Below, piece after piece: positions 15,482 to 29,746 of a DNA stretch of 64,000 nt. The notes beneath the pieces are model-generated. The model was not told where the DNA came from. It searched no databases and saw only the letters and a list, made by a program, of their open reading frames with translations. The position numbers and the translations under genes are program-made. Source of the stretch: Hybos culiciformis (taxonomy: Eukaryota > Arthropoda > Insecta > Diptera > Hybotidae). The stretch lies in the NCBI GenBank assembly GCA_964007475.1, contig OZ023274.1:88187213-88251212 (forward strand), read 5' to 3'. The first letter of the stretch is position 1. Each line of letters starts with the position of its first letter.

Positions 15482-15642
15482 GTCAATAACCGAAATTGTA
15501 AATAAACTTTCATTCATAAGCAAAACTTTATGTGTGAATTTTGTCATTGACCTAAAATAAAAGTAAAATTATATATGTGTTTATTTTTATTTTTATTTTA
15601 TGCGAATATTTTCGCGAACTTTGTGCGAATAATTTTGCACAT
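15482..15642 (+). repeat. Left arm of a 1.17-kb inverted repeat
   Basis: This 161-bp arm matches the reverse complement of 16496-16653. The outer block (15482-15504) is a perfect 23-bp match. The inner block ending at 15642 is a perfect match of about 24 bp over the CTTTGTGCGAATAATTTTGC region. The middle is diverged but collinear, including the shared words CAAAACTTT, ATTGACCTA and GCGAATATTTT. Within the arm, GGTCAAT near the outer end and ATTGACC 60-70 bp further in are themselves inverted. This suggests a small MITE-like unit or long terminal inverted repeat of a transposon remnant. Confidence 0.75.
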
Positions 15643-16495
15643 TTATACAAAATTAATACAAACAAAATTGTGCGTTAATAAAAAAAAATTGAGAGGATTT
15701 TTATACTTTTTTTTTTAAATACCTAGGAGTAGATTTATAAAATTTAAAAAAATTTAATGTTGTCTGCTCACAGTTGAAGACCAATGTTGGTTATCTAAGA
15801 GATTTTTGAATTTATTTTAAATGTATTTAAGCGGCAATTTTATCTAATAATATTGTTCATTTTTTGCGTTCAAAATAGAAGGATAAATTAACATACTACC
15901 ATGTTTTTTTGACATTTTTGTCTATTCTTTCTTTTTTAGACAAATGCAATTTGAGCTTATGAACAGTTGTTAATAAAATTTATGTGAACCTTTAATAATA
16001 CCATAAAACATAAATCCATGTGTATCCACAATCCATTCCATGTCTATGTTAATATGGCATCAGATTAAGTAAAATTTCACTTGTCTACTTTGAGCTTGGA
16101 GCTTCTTATTTCAAATTAATTTGAAGCTAGTAATTTTTGAACATAATTATTCAGCTCTAGAACATACGTACAGGTACTTAATTTAACAACTAAAACTTAA
16201 GAGAATTCACTAAAAAATTATTCTCAAGTTTTGTGATAACAAAATAACCCAAAACATTATTAAAAATATAATTTATAAATATGTATAATAGATAGATCTC
16301 AATTGATTTTTTCCACCAAAACATTGTCCATACTGACAATCGCTCTCAAGAAGGAGAAATATGAATAAAATAAAGTAAAAGTAAGATTCAATTTCTTTAT
16401 ATTTTTATATAATACACAAAAATAATATACCGGCAAAGTTTCTCATATATAGTTATTTTTGGAGAATATTTTTAATTTTATTTTTACATGGGTAT
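15643..16495. other. Spacer between the inverted-repeat arms
   Basis: This 853-bp A+T-rich spacer has no coding potential that I can see. If the arms are terminal inverted repeats, it would be the body of a non-autonomous foldback-type element; otherwise it is host DNA between two oppositely oriented insertions. The sequences just inside the two arms do not match each other, so the homology ends with the arms. Confidence 0.45.
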
Positions 16496-16653
16496 ATGTG
16501 CAAAATTATTCGCACAAAGATCGCAAAAATATTCGCGCATTAAAATAAAGCAAAAAAAAATATATTTTTTTTTTTTCTAGGTCAATAAAAAAAATTTACG
16601 CACATATTCTGGTTCACAAAGTTTTGTTTATATTTACAATTTCGGTTATTGAC
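16496..16653 (-). repeat. Right arm of the inverted repeat
   Basis: This 158-bp segment is the inverted partner of 15482-15642. It begins with ATGTGCAAAATTATTCGCAC and ends with CGGTTATTGAC, and it contains an AGGTCAATA word inside. The middle differs from the left arm by several substitutions and small indels, so the pair is not recent. Confidence 0.75.
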
Positions 16654-16823
16654 ATCAAAATTTCATATTTTCTTTCATAATGATTTTAGTGATGTTATAA
16701 ATTATGATATATACATACTTATAAGAGAATAAGGGCTTTCAAAAAATTTCAATTTTGCTTGTGAAAAAGGATTCCAATGATGCATTGCAATTATTTCCGT
16801 TAAGATATGTTTATTTTAATACG

Positions 16824-17120
16824 CGATGGTTGGCAAACCATCAATCGCGATCGACTGGTCGATCTTCAAGGTTTTCTAGGTCTACATATGTATTTTATAT
16901 TTTTGAATTCCAGAAAAAATGTTCACTGCATTCTGCAACTTCAAGAATACATATTTATAATTCTATTCTCAGAAAAAACCACACCAAAAAAAATTTGTAT
17001 GTAATTTGATTTTTTAACATTAAATTAAATAAATTTATAATTTTTTAAAAACGTGGTCGATCAAACGACTAATAACTTTATCTGAAGTGACCTTTCTACT
17101 GAAAAGTTTGCCGACCACTG
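16824..17120 (+). mobile_element. Decayed hAT-like MITE (candidate)
   Basis: The right end, GTTTGCCGACCACTG finishing at 17120, matches the terminal inverted repeat of the intact-looking element at 50278-50618 except for one base. The left end, CGATGGTTGGCAAACC at 16824-16839, matches the inverted form at 12 of 16 positions. The interior carries GATCGACTGGTCGATC-type palindromic words, typical of some hAT elements as I recall them. I could not find an 8-bp target-site duplication: the right flank is ACATACAT and the left flank is TTAATACG. The left boundary is therefore uncertain, and this could be a broken copy or only one element end. Confidence 0.4.
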
Positions 17121-20100
17121 ACATACATAATTAAGTACATGAAAAGAGCCAGTTTTTTTAGAAACACATAACAATTTCATAAAAATAAACTTAATATGAA
17201 AGTGCCGACTAATAGTAGTGTGCATCAAGCTAATATGTTAGAAAGTTTAAATAGGTACTATAATCTAGAAATTTACTCAAAAATGTTATATATAAACCAA
17301 TTTATCGCAAATAATGCAACATAAATATTCGTATTCAAAGAATTTCTTTCGCCTTAAAATTCTCAAAAAATATATTAAAAGAATATAAATGTATAAGTTC
17401 TTCAGGTAGATTTTATATGGTCAGATAAAGTTCGAGAAATCAAAAAATCAGCAAAATTTGTTATAAACAAACAAAAATCAAATACATATATTTGTTTACT
17501 CTTTCTAAAATATCCTAATCTTGAAAGTTTAAGGACCTTTTTTGTTCGATATGACTGCGCAAAGATAAAGTATTAAGGCTTTTATTCCAAAATTTCTTGT
17601 GGCAGTTCAATGACTTATTAAGAAAAGAAAAATATGTAACTTTATCTAAAATAAATATAAAATTTATGAAACACAAAAAAAAAAAAATAGAATATTGACT
17701 TTTGACTTCAACAATACATATAATATTTTCTTTAAATCCAAAATAAAAAATTAAATCACTTAAAATTTAAAAAGTTCAACTTCGCGCTATACTGATAACA
17801 CTTTTTTCTTTAGGTTCTTGAAGTAAATATCTACGTTATTTTTGTCATTTAACTGCATTTTTAAAAATATTTATATACAAAAAGTTGTATAGTATTTTCT
17901 ATATTTTCACTGGGTGGATAAAAAATTAAATAGAAATTGTTTTTTTTTTCACTTTTCAACCTTTTTGGCGATAAGATGCATATCAGTTTTTTTGTTAATG
18001 TTGTAAATAATATTTATATATTTATATTTTGTTTTCTTCAAATTTCCCATAAAAACTGATACAAAAGTCATATTTGGAACTTCTAGTGAGAAATAATATC
18101 TATAAAAAGTCAATAAAGTTGGGTTGGGTGTTACAAATGCTTGAAGACAGCCATTCAGTAATTACAAATTTGTACTTAAAAAACCAAAAGATAATTTTTG
18201 TCTAAACTATTTTTTTCAATTAAATTAAATAAATGATCCCTTCATTTTGAAGCATTATGATAGTAATAACTTAAATTTTTCGATTTATCTTCAAATTGTT
18301 TCCAAAAAACTAGATTGCTAATTCATACAATTTTTTTAGATTATATTCTTAAATAATTATTATTTTTTTATTTTGACTACCTATTTAACAAAATTAGAAG
18401 CCGTTCAACACTTAAGATCTCGTACAGTCGATTGCATTTGAATTTTTTTTTAATGAATTCCTATGCCAGATATTGGCTTTCGTTTTTTAAGATAGTATTA
18501 TGAGTAAAATATCTTCTACTCTTTAATTAGGAGAAATATTTTTGCGCGAAGTTTCATTTAAATGTATTTGTATTCGCAAAAAAATATAATTTGCAAATAT
18601 AATATATTCGCAATAAACTGAAAAACACAAATTTCGCAAAAAAAAAAAAAAATCTCAATAATTTTTATTCACAAATACCTTAATATAATACATATTATAA
18701 AAGCAAGGTCGATGAAAAAAAATACAAAATTTGCACATGTAAAAAATTGTGCGAAATTTTATGTAAACCTTAAACTTATATAGTTAAATAGATACTCTCA
18801 ATCTCAGTACTATTAAACTTTGTTTATTGTTTATTTTTTTAGATCATTCAACCTAATGTTTATGTTTTGGTTTGCGAAAATTTATATGTATATTGTGCAA
18901 TTTGCTATCATGAATTGCAAATTAAAATGTTCACAGTATTTTACATAAATGTATTAAAAAATGTATAAAATTGCATACTATGGTTTGAAGCATATAGTGC
19001 TTATTCTTTTATTTAATATGATTGTGAATTGTTTCGAAAGTTTATTAGTAGGAATTTTCGATATCAAAAGGGGTATTCATAGATTATTTTTAACAAGTAT
19101 GAATGGGTCAGTTCTTTCTATAATACCTATCTCTAAAATTGAATAAATTGAAGTTATAAGATACTTCTCCCGTAAAAGACTGCTAGCTAATCTTCTTCTA
19201 AGCTCAATGAAAAAATTAAAAAAAAAAAAACCACTGAAAGATAAAAAAAATTAACTAACAACGGTTCATAAAAACATTTTTTTTTTTTAATAAAATTTAA
19301 TGTACTTTTACAAATATTTGTTGCATTTTTTTTTTTCTAACATACTACACCAAAACATAGCATAATACATAAGAGTTTTTCATAAAAATGATAGTAAAAA
19401 AAAAAAAGGTCAATCAACTTAATAATTTTTGGTATTTTGATAACTTTTTCTAAATATTTATTTAGAAAGATATTAATATTAAGCAAAAATTAGTAATCCA
19501 ACTTCCTTCATATGCGTCAGTATGGCATATGTAGCTCTGCTAATAAAATATTGTTTATAATAAAATGATCAAATAACTAACTTGCATCACCATTTTTGAT
19601 AACTGTCAGATTTTAACATTTTAGCTTATAATAAGACTAAGCTTAAAATAGAGCCTTGAAGATTAATTTAATTTTATTTCATTTTGATAATAAAGCTATC
19701 AATTGTTGTAATTTAGTAAAATTTCTATTAAAAATATTATAAGAAAATATTAAATGACAAATTTTTCCATTAAATTTTATGCAAAAGTTTATTCCAAAAA
19801 AAAAAAATATTCATTGGATTTAAACAAAACTGGAATTGTAATTTCATAATGATAATTTATTTACAAAAACAAAAAAAGTCTAAAGTCCAAGCAAAAGTTT
19901 AGATATATCCAGAAAAACAAGAATTATTATGCAGTATTTATTATTTTCGCCTAATGTTTATATATTTTAGTCCAGGAAGTATCTGTAAAGAGACCTCTGT
20001 AATTATAATGGGTTTAATGATTGTTTATAAAACAACACACCACCAGTATTTACACAAAACAATTTGTGTTTCCAAAAAATGGTATTAACAAAAATTTCAA

Positions 20101-23100
20101 CTACATTTGAAGCAATAAATGGCAACTACAGATTTTTTCACAATATATATGAAATTTTTCTATACTATAAAATTGTATCTTATAGTGTCTCAATTCTCGG
20201 ACATTTAAATATATTCCTTTTTATTTTTAATTTATAAATAAAAGGTTCTTCAACCTCTTCTAGCTTTAGGACATTTATTTTATTTTCATAATGTTAGAGA
20301 CACTGTTAAATGAACCAATATTTCCCGAACTATAATAGATGCAATAAATTTTTATTTTTATTTTTTTTTTATTTTTCACGAATCATCCAAGTCAATTCAA
20401 AAGTTGATTTTTGTTACAAAATACGCACATTTCCAAAAAAAAAAAAAAATTCAAATATTATTGAAATGATTTTTGTACATTTTAAAAATATTTTAAATTG
20501 TGCGTTATTAGTTTGTTAACTCATCGATATCGGTCATTGCACTTTTTTTAATTCGAAATAAATTTTATACGAATATTTTTAAAAATGCACAAAAATATTA
20601 AATTTTTATCTTCTCTTAGTTGGGTTTCATTTTTTTTTTTTTTGTGTATTCAATTTTTGCTTTTCTATAAATAAAAACTATATGGAAAAATAAAAAAAAA
20701 AAAATTGTTTTTCTTAATAGTGCGATAGCCAAAAAAAATGTGAAAAATTACATTGTGAATATTACCTTGTAACAAAAGCACAATTTGTTTAATAAAAATA
20801 TTTTTTTAATGTCTTGAGTTGAATTAAGTGGGCTTGAGGACGATACGATATATTTTAATTGAGATGAGAAGACGATGAATTCAACTTCATTCAAATATAT
20901 TTATTTTTTTTTATAATAACGTTCAAATAAAATCAGTATGTATAGTAAAATTATCAAATTCGATAATCAGTGTTTGCAACGAGAACTATTAAGTATAACT
21001 ACAGTGTTGAATTCAAAAATGTATTTAGAATGATTTCATTTCTGTTCTATCTCCCATCAAAAATATTACAATTTGGGATCGTAGTTACATGAATGTATTT
21101 TAGGACTGAAACCATATTTGACAGTATCATATATTCATCAAATTTAAAACTCAAATAAAACACATTACAGTATTATAATTGGTGTGGCGTTAACAACGGA
21201 TGCACATTAATTTCATCTAATTTAATGTCTGCCTTTTCACGAATTTACGTATTTTGGTAGCAGCAATAAAGCAAACTCACTAAAATGTATTTGTGAAATA
21301 AATCTAAAATAAAAACAAATTTACACATATTCAGCGAAAAATTTTAATTTATTTGTTTTCAAAGTCAATAAGTAACGAAAAAAAAAAAAAAAATTAAATA
21401 AAATAAAATTTTTGTTATGATAAAAATAGATTCGAAAATTATGTTGTAAATAGAGAAATGCCATATGCATAAAAAAAAATCAACGAGAATGCATACATTT
21501 CGAATCAACAAAAATTAAAATTAACATAATATTTTTCTTTTTGTTACAGTATCTAAAAACTGTACATATAAACAGATACATATAGATAATACATAAAATG
21601 TATTTTTTTTTTGAAAGTAATAAGAGCAATTAAAAAACAAATATACGAGTATCCTGATGTTTATACATATCCTTGTGAGAATTCTCAAACATTTGAATAT
21701 TGACTATTAGGGGTGATTGCCGTTCATGGATTCGTTTCACAATTTCTAACTTAAGATATGAAATGCAAAAAATCAAAAGTTTAAATTTCCATTAGATTGT
21801 TGCAAGTAGGTTAATAAAATAGGTACAAATAAGGATATTTAGTATTAAATATTAAAGTATAGGCTTACCCGAATAGAATGAGAATGAATCAAAACAATCC
21901 TTTAGTAGATTTAATTAGAAGCTTTTTATCCTTTGAAATAATATGCCTTCCTGGAAAGATAATGAAAAAACTTTCAAAAATACTCCTAAAAAACATAATC
22001 TATCTATTACAAAAATATAAAAATATTTTGAGCATAATTGACAACTGTTCATTTTCGATAGACAAACGTATTTTCGTACACGTTTTAGAATAAAAAAAAC
22101 ATTCACTTATTAAAAACAGAATACTTTTAATTTTAATATATATATTTTTTTCGTGATAAAATTCACATAAATTATGCTGAATAGTACAGTTGCAATCCCT
22201 TGAATACTTTTTTTTTTTCTTCTGAGTAGGATTATAATAGTGGGAGTATATTATTTGGTTTTCAAAAAAATAAAATTAAAAAATTACAATACATACATCT
22301 AATATAACTTAAATGTATAAATTTATAAAATAACAAACATATAAATTTTCTAAGTAATGCGATTTTTTTGTCATTTTTTTTGTTGTTCCATATATAACTA
22401 TTACACATAATATGGAAAAATCTAGGACCCTTTTTCACGAAAATAAAAAAATATATATATAATATGTAACCCAAATAAAACTAAAAACAACATATGTTTG
22501 TAATTTTTAGAACATTGACTTTGAAAAATGAGAAAATTAAAGAAATATGTTTTCAAAATAGTAATTGAAAACTATAGCAAAAATTTATATAACAAATTAA
22601 CTTAAATTATATCAGCGAAAGCAGATTTTACGTGCTGCAATAACACTTATTTCTTGATTAGCGATTATATCCGTATACTTTTACATATTTGATACATTCC
22701 ATATGAGCCACTTACAAAATTCCAAAGTTTCAATAATTAAAATCTTTCAAAAATGTGGTTTGCCATTTTGTCCCAATGCATTTTCAATTTAAAAAATTTA
22801 AGAATTCAAAATTAAATATTTGTACAATAATACGGTCAGATATTAAATCCCTATTTTTCCAACTGGGTTAAAAGAATAGTTAAAGCTTTATGTTTGGAAG
22901 CCGTGTAAATACTTATTTCAGATACAAAATGTTCTAAAAACAAGCGAAAAAGTACATTATTATTGAAAAATAATGCATTAAGTAGAACTTTTTTTTTTTA
23001 AAGAATTATTCATATTAATCATTCATTGAGTTGAGTGCAAGGTAAATGATTTTGTACCATTTAACAATTGATCTCATGTTGTTTATGTCCGTATTTATCA

Positions 23101-24567
23101 TATTCTGAACAAAATCATTGTTTTGCTAAGAATTGAGGTCATTCATAAATTTTTATTTTATTTTTTTATTTTTTGTTGGAAGAAAATATCTAAATAATTG
23201 TTATTTAATGTTTATTACAAGAACAAAATATATACTTCATGTACGGTTTAAATCATCTTTATAAAAAGAAAAAAAAAATAAAACATAATTTTTCATCAGA
23301 CTTTATGCTGTAAATGTGTACATATATAGATATAGATTCAATTGAAATTTTTCAATTTTTCTTTCAGAAAAGGAGGGTAAAGTAATAAAGAGACATAATA
23401 AAGTAACAAATTTAAATGGTCAATATATATGTAAAAAAAAAGAAGTAATTTTGTTATTACAATACCACTATTATTCTTAATACTTAATTTTTTTTTTTAT
23501 TTATGAATGAAATTTTGCTGAATTAAAATTAAAAAATAAAAGAAAATTAATTTTATTATAATTGTTGATCTTATTTTTTTGTGTTTATTTGGTTTGAGTT
23601 TGAGCTTTCCTTGGGATGAATTAGTAAATAAAATCTTATGTGCTTACAATCGATATTAATAGATTCATTTTCGGATGTATCGATTCGTCTTAGTCCTGAG
23701 ACTAGGAAACAAAAAATGATCAGTTGTTTTCATAATTGCAGTGACTAATTTTTCCATAAATTTCCAAATAGAGTTATGAGAGATTGTTTCTTGTACAACG
23801 CACCAGTAGGTACTTGTAAAAGAATTTTGTCGTAATTTTCTTTCATTTATGGCCCCAAAGTTATAAAAAAAAGTCATATAATAAAAAATATAATTATAAT
23901 TACATGATAATAATTCATTGGTCATTATAACTATGGTTTAACAAACTAAAAATGTGTGATATTTATTTTACCAACATTATTTTTAACTTAAATATTTTAT
24001 AATTTTTAGTTGCAATATATGCACGTATTAATTTTATTAGAAAATTCTTGCAGGTGAAAGATTTACAATGATTTTCAAATCTTACATTAGATTCCTTTAT
24101 TTTTGAGGTTTCTATTAAAATTGCGATTTGATGAAAATAAAATTAATTTTGTTTCTAAAAATTTCATACGAATAGTAAATGTGCATGTAATTTTTAAGTT
24201 GTTTTCAAATTTTGCTAAAATTATTGCAAACATTTTAAAATTAGTGAAAGAGCGATAATAAAATAAATTTTAAACCCCTAAAAAACTAAACCCTTTTATA
24301 CAGCAATTAAAAAAACATTATTATTTTGCTAGAATGTTGTTCTCTAATAAAAAATAATAAAAAAGAAAGGATTCTCAAGGATTTTGATAGCGATATTTCT
24401 TTTTTCAAAATAATTTTTTGCCGCAAAATTCTTAGTAAATTCCAGCTAAATCTAAAGGGTTAATTATTTTATAACATATTTTTTTGCAGAAACAAAATGA
24501 GGTATATGAATACAAAAGATACCTATATATATTTTAATGCGAATGTGAATCTTATGCAAATGCATCA

Positions 24568-24591
24568 GGTATATATATATATATATATACC
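24568..24591. repeat. (TA)n microsatellite, perfect palindrome
   Basis: Ten TA units are flanked by GG and CC, giving a 24-bp perfect palindrome able to extrude as a hairpin. An octamer ATGCAAAT (POU-type site) lies just upstream at 24554-24561, possibly by chance in A+T-rich DNA. Confidence 0.8.
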
Positions 24592-26195
24592 AAAAAAGGA
24601 TTATATTTGATGTTCTTTTCTGAGAAATTTCTTCTCTCGAACAGAGGGAACAACAGTATAGTTTTGTAATGTTAATTTACAATAATTGTAGAGCTCAATG
24701 CGACAATATTGCATATAGTAACTCTTGAGAGGCATTGCAAAATGCGTTTATTTTGGCATTATTTTTGGGACTTCTAGTAACCTCCTATGTGTGTACAGTT
24801 GTAATTGGCAGTTGTGGAAAATTTTAATTATTATCTTTACTAATATTTTTTCCGGGTTGAATAATAATGATTTAATCAGTTTTTCATTTTATTCAAAAAA
24901 AGGCTTAAAAATGCAATTAATGCTGTTGTTGCACCGATGTCTTTATTTAAAAAAATATTTTTTCTCCAATCATTGATTTATCTACTGTAAAAAGGATAAA
25001 CGTTATAATAACCTTGCAAAATGTACATAGGGTTACCTAAAAAAAATTGTCCTCAAGCATATCTCATTTGAATACCAAAAAAATATATACGATTCAAGGT
25101 AAAATTAAGATTTCTGAAAGATCAATGTTATATAAATAAAATATAATGTAATTTTAAGTAACTTTTAACGGAAATTTCCTACGGTGATTTGCATAATAAA
25201 AATTCTTCCAACATGCGAAATAATCACATTTTCTATTAACAACAAAAATAAAAATTATAGTTATTTCAATTCATTCATAATTGTAATATGTATTTTTTTG
25301 ACAGGGTAATTATTTTCCGGAAATATATAGAGCAGTTGACACAAACAAAAAGATTTGGGTCTTACATGTACCATGTAGTGTGTCGAACTACAGGTTCTCT
25401 GATTTTTATTAATAAATTTTTTTAGCAGAATTTTGTATTTTAAAAACAAGCTTGAGTTTGAAGTTAGAAAGAATTGTTTACACCGAAATATCTAATTTCA
25501 ATTTAGTAAGTTTTTGTTGACAAAATCAATTGTTTATTATTGTTAAATAAAAAAAAATAGTTTTTAACATGATGATTAAACATTTATGTTCCATTTGTAT
25601 CTAAAATAAAGCAAAACAACTTGCTTTCAGGAATTTTGATAATTTAAATCAAATATGGAATTATTACGCTTGATCATTTCCTCTGACGCGTTAGATTTAT
25701 TTAGCGAGCATATTAGCTAATATTGCAGAATGACATTTATTTTTAGATACCTATGTTTATGAATATTAAACAATATTTTTCAGTAATTTTTGCAAAACTT
25801 TTCTTAAAATCTTCTTAAAATTGAAGGGATCGCTAAACTTGGCGAAGTAGAAGTGGACATAGGAAATCATTATATCATTACATTATGATGGCTGACAAAA
25901 AACTCACAACGCAAACTGGTTACATGATGTAGAAAAATTCTAATTCACAAAATAAGCTTATTTAGTTATATATAAATAAAATCCATATGAATATACAACA
26001 TGCATATATGATTAAAATGTAATTATTTCAATCCGGCTTCCATCTTCCATGTTACATAACAAAAATATTATTATATAACAACATTTTCAACCCTTCCACA
26101 AAAAAATTATATCAAATCAATGCGATCGAATCGAACGACATAAAAGCATTTCTATTTATCATTGAATTCTAATATTCCAAATAGAATTTTCGAAA

Positions 26196-26222
26196 AATAA
26201 TAATAATAATAATAATAATAAT
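26196..26222. repeat. (AAT)n microsatellite
   Basis: An uninterrupted run of about nine AAT/ATA triplets follows a TTTTCGAAAA palindrome. It is a simple repeat. Confidence 0.85.
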
Positions 26223-28499
26223 TATATAAATATAACATCCATACAAATAAAGCATACAAATTAGTTTTATAAAGCAAAAAAAAAAAAAATTATATGTTTG
26301 CTCTATGTTGCACAGTAATGCATAAAAGTATTGTGTATTTTATGGTGATCTTGAAAAAACAATTTGTTTTAGTATTAGTTACATATTGTGAAAATAAATT
26401 AAGATACAATTAAGAAAACCGTCAAATAGTTTTCCATTTAATATTTATGTTAATTTTTCTAGCAAAATTAACTATGTATTTATATATTAAAAACTATCAA
26501 AAAGGGTTGTAATATTATTCATATTGATTTTGGTCTTATTGTTTGTAGAATAAAAATTTTCTTATATTCTAACAAAATACTAAGTAGTTTTTAAAAGAAA
26601 AATGGGTCCAATAAAATAAAACCAAAATGTATCCGAAAAAAGAATTTCACAGCAGTAATACTATCTTCTTAAATCATAATGTCATTTTACCGAAAATTGT
26701 CATTAAATCGAAATATATTTTGAGGATCAGATAAATATCTTACATAATGTCAAAGTCTTAAATAATTTTATTCCAAAATTTTGAGTCCATTTTAAAGATT
26801 TGTTAATAATAATCAATGAATTTTTATTTCAAATTTCCAGGTATCATACCTAAAAGAAAAGTTATTTTTTAAATAATTAAAAATTTAAAAAAAAAAATAA
26901 TAATAATAAAGTCCGGTCTTTCTTTAATATTCACAAGTGGGTGTTTTACTTATTTATTGAAAAATATTATAGCAATAAAGAAAACATTAATTTAAAACTT
27001 AGAACTTTTGATTATTGCACATAATCACTCTCTCTCTAATATACAAATATTCTACGCGCGTATAAAAATTTTTGTACCACGCAAGGGAAAAACAATTTTT
27101 TTTTTTTATTTAATACTCATCGAATGTAGTCTGCAAAAAAAAAAAAAGCAACAATTACTGTAGAAATGAAAAATATTAAATAATTTCTATATAAGTATCT
27201 GCAAGTTATATCGTAAACGTAAATATTGTGTGCATAGATTTTATATTTTATTTATTTTTTTTTGTTTATTAGACATATATAATTTTTTCCTTCAAATGCG
27301 CATATACTGAACCAAGTTTTTTACATTTGTATTGGTTATGTTTATGTTGCGTTTTTCTTTCACGCATAATTTTTTATTTTATTTTTTTTTTCTAATTTTC
27401 ACTATGTTCGTCATACTATTTTGGAATGCATTTTTATGTTTGTAGTTGTATCGATAACATATTTATATAAAAAAAAAAAACAAAAATAGTATCTGGCAGC
27501 AACAAAAAAAATGCTACTTTTTCGAAAAACTTGTGTCTGTAAGATTTTCTAGTTTTTTTTTTTTATGCGAAGTCTGAAATTTTTTTTTTTCTATTTTTTT
27601 TTTTTTTTGGCTGTCTCTATAAAATTGTTGTATTTATTCTGGTTTTTGAAAAACAAAAAAAAAAGAAAAAAAATACATATATTTTTTTACACAATGAAAA
27701 AGGGCTCATCATTCGTAATTTTGCTGTTTATTGCTCAATATCGACGGAAATATTTCTTGTGTATAGTGTCTAAAAAAAAAAATTTCGCTGAAGTGAAGCA
27801 AAAAAAAAAAATAAAAACAAAATAGGAAAAAAAGCAAGTAAAAAACCTAAATGCACTTGAGATTTTCGAAAATAATATTAGAAAAATACCAATTTGAAAT
27901 TTTTAGTTTGCAACCAGACGTTATTAAGAACAGACGTGAATGTATAGTCTATTTTTTTTTTTTAATTTATATTTACATTATTTACTTTACATACATTTTT
28001 GTTTTTGTTTTTATTTTTATCAAATTACATTGAACTTGATTTGAATTCAAGTTTTTTTTTTTTAATATTAAAATTTCTAAAAACAAAAATTAATAATAAT
28101 ATAAACCTTTTTTGAATTTTAAATCTGATTTATATTTCATATAACTTTTCAAAAAAATATTTTGCATATTTTCACGCAAATGAAATGTCATAATTTTCTT
28201 TCAAAGCGACACACTAAGAAGTTCAAATTCTTGTAGGATAGAACTTCAATTTCGTGTCGCTTTTTTTTTTTTTTGCACATTTATTATTATTTAAAAATTT
28301 GCAAAAAAAAAAAGCTGCGACCAAATTTTGTCAACAATTTCAAAAAATATTCAAATAATCGTTAATTACAAAAATCTAAAAGCAAGAAAAATAATAAGAA
28401 AAGTATATGAAATGCAACTCAAATGCAATTTTCAAAAAAAAAAAAAAAAAAAAACACAAAAATTTATGCTAAAAACATTTTGTTTTTATTTTCAGTACT

Positions 28500-29746
28500 G
28501 ATTGTGTCACAAGAACAAAAATACAAAAAAATAATAATAATAATAATAACAATCATAAAAGAATTTGAAAACTTAAAGATAATAAAAAACAAAAAATTTT
28601 AAAAATATAAATAAAAATAAAATTTTCCATTAAACAAATGTGAAACAAAATAAAATCTTATCGAATAAATAAATAAATACAAATCAAATTCTAAATAATA
28701 TAATTTAAATAAAAAAGAACCTCAGCACCGCACAGCAAAAATAAATATAATATATAGAACATAATTATAAAAGAATATTTTTGGCAAATTTCTTTTAATT
28801 TCGACTTTTACATTTTATTGCTGCAAATTATTGGCAAAAACTTATTATTTTTTTTTTTAAGTTTTTTTGCACAAATTTTTTTCTGCAATATTTATTATTT
28901 TTTTAACCTTTTTTTGGCTTTGAAAGCTGTGTGCGTGCTTACAAAATTAATTAGTTTTTTTTTTCCCTCAAAAACAACGTCCCAATTCTTAACTGAAATT
29001 CAAAATTCAAAATTTAAAATAAAAAACAAATTTAATTAAAAAAAAATAATAAAAAAAAAATTAAATTTTAAAAAAAAATATGAAAACTTTGCAAAAAAAT
29101 TTGAACTTGCAAAATTAAAAAAAAAAAAAAAAAAAGCTTTGAACTTTTGCATTAAATTTTGATAACAGTGCAAAAAAAAAAAACAAAAAAAAATTATTAA
29201 TTTTATATATATGAAAATGAACTGAAATGCAAATGAACTTTTTTGTGCAAATTTTATTAACGTTGCAAAAAATAAGCACGAACTTAAATTTAAGAACTTC
29301 ACAACACTCTTATTGAAAACTGAAAATAAGTGTAGCGCAAAGTAAATAACAAAAAAAAAAATTTTATTAAAAAAATTTAAAAAAAAATCAAAAAATTAAA
29401 TCAACGAATGCGAAAAATTTTTGATTTGACAAAAAATTCAAACGAATTGAAAAAAAAGTCAAAGAAACAAAATATTAAAAATTAAATTTTGCTGAAATTT
29501 TTTTTTTTCCATTCAAAAAAGAAAGAAATTTTTTTTTTTTTATTAAATCTTGACATTTTCAATTAATTCATTGAAGAATTTGTGTGCAATTAATTTCAAA
29601 AGTTTTTTATTTATTATTATTTTTATTAATTTTTGGCATTTGCGAATTGACTGAGAATTTTCGCATAAAAAAAATGAATTAAATTTTTGAAAAATCAAAT
29701 ACACCTTCGGAAGAGAATATAGAAAAATAATATTTTAAGATCTGGG
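28500..29746 (+). other. rib: Candidate 5' leader exon of ribbon (3' end defined)
   Basis: At 29746/29747 the sequence TCTGGG|GTAAGTAAG is an excellent 5' splice donor. The preceding kilobase contains A- and T-runs with no long reading frame, as expected for a long untranslated leader. A start-stop ATG AAT TAA lies near 29674. Joining this donor to the acceptor at 39907/39908 would remove a 10.16-kb intron. Fly developmental transcription-factor genes often have such distant leader exons. The upstream limit given is arbitrary, because no promoter can be placed from sequence. Confidence 0.3.

Larger units (their letters stand above)
17129..28499. other. A+T-rich non-coding DNA
   Basis: I see no supportable gene. 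Notable points are GCGAA/TTTGCACA words at 18.53-18.79 kb that resemble the 15.5-16.6 kb repeat arms, a (TA)n palindrome at 24568-24591, an (AAT)n tract at 26196-26222, and long A/T runs near 27.3-27.8 kb. Open frames on both strands are short and compositionally biased. Confidence 0.5.
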
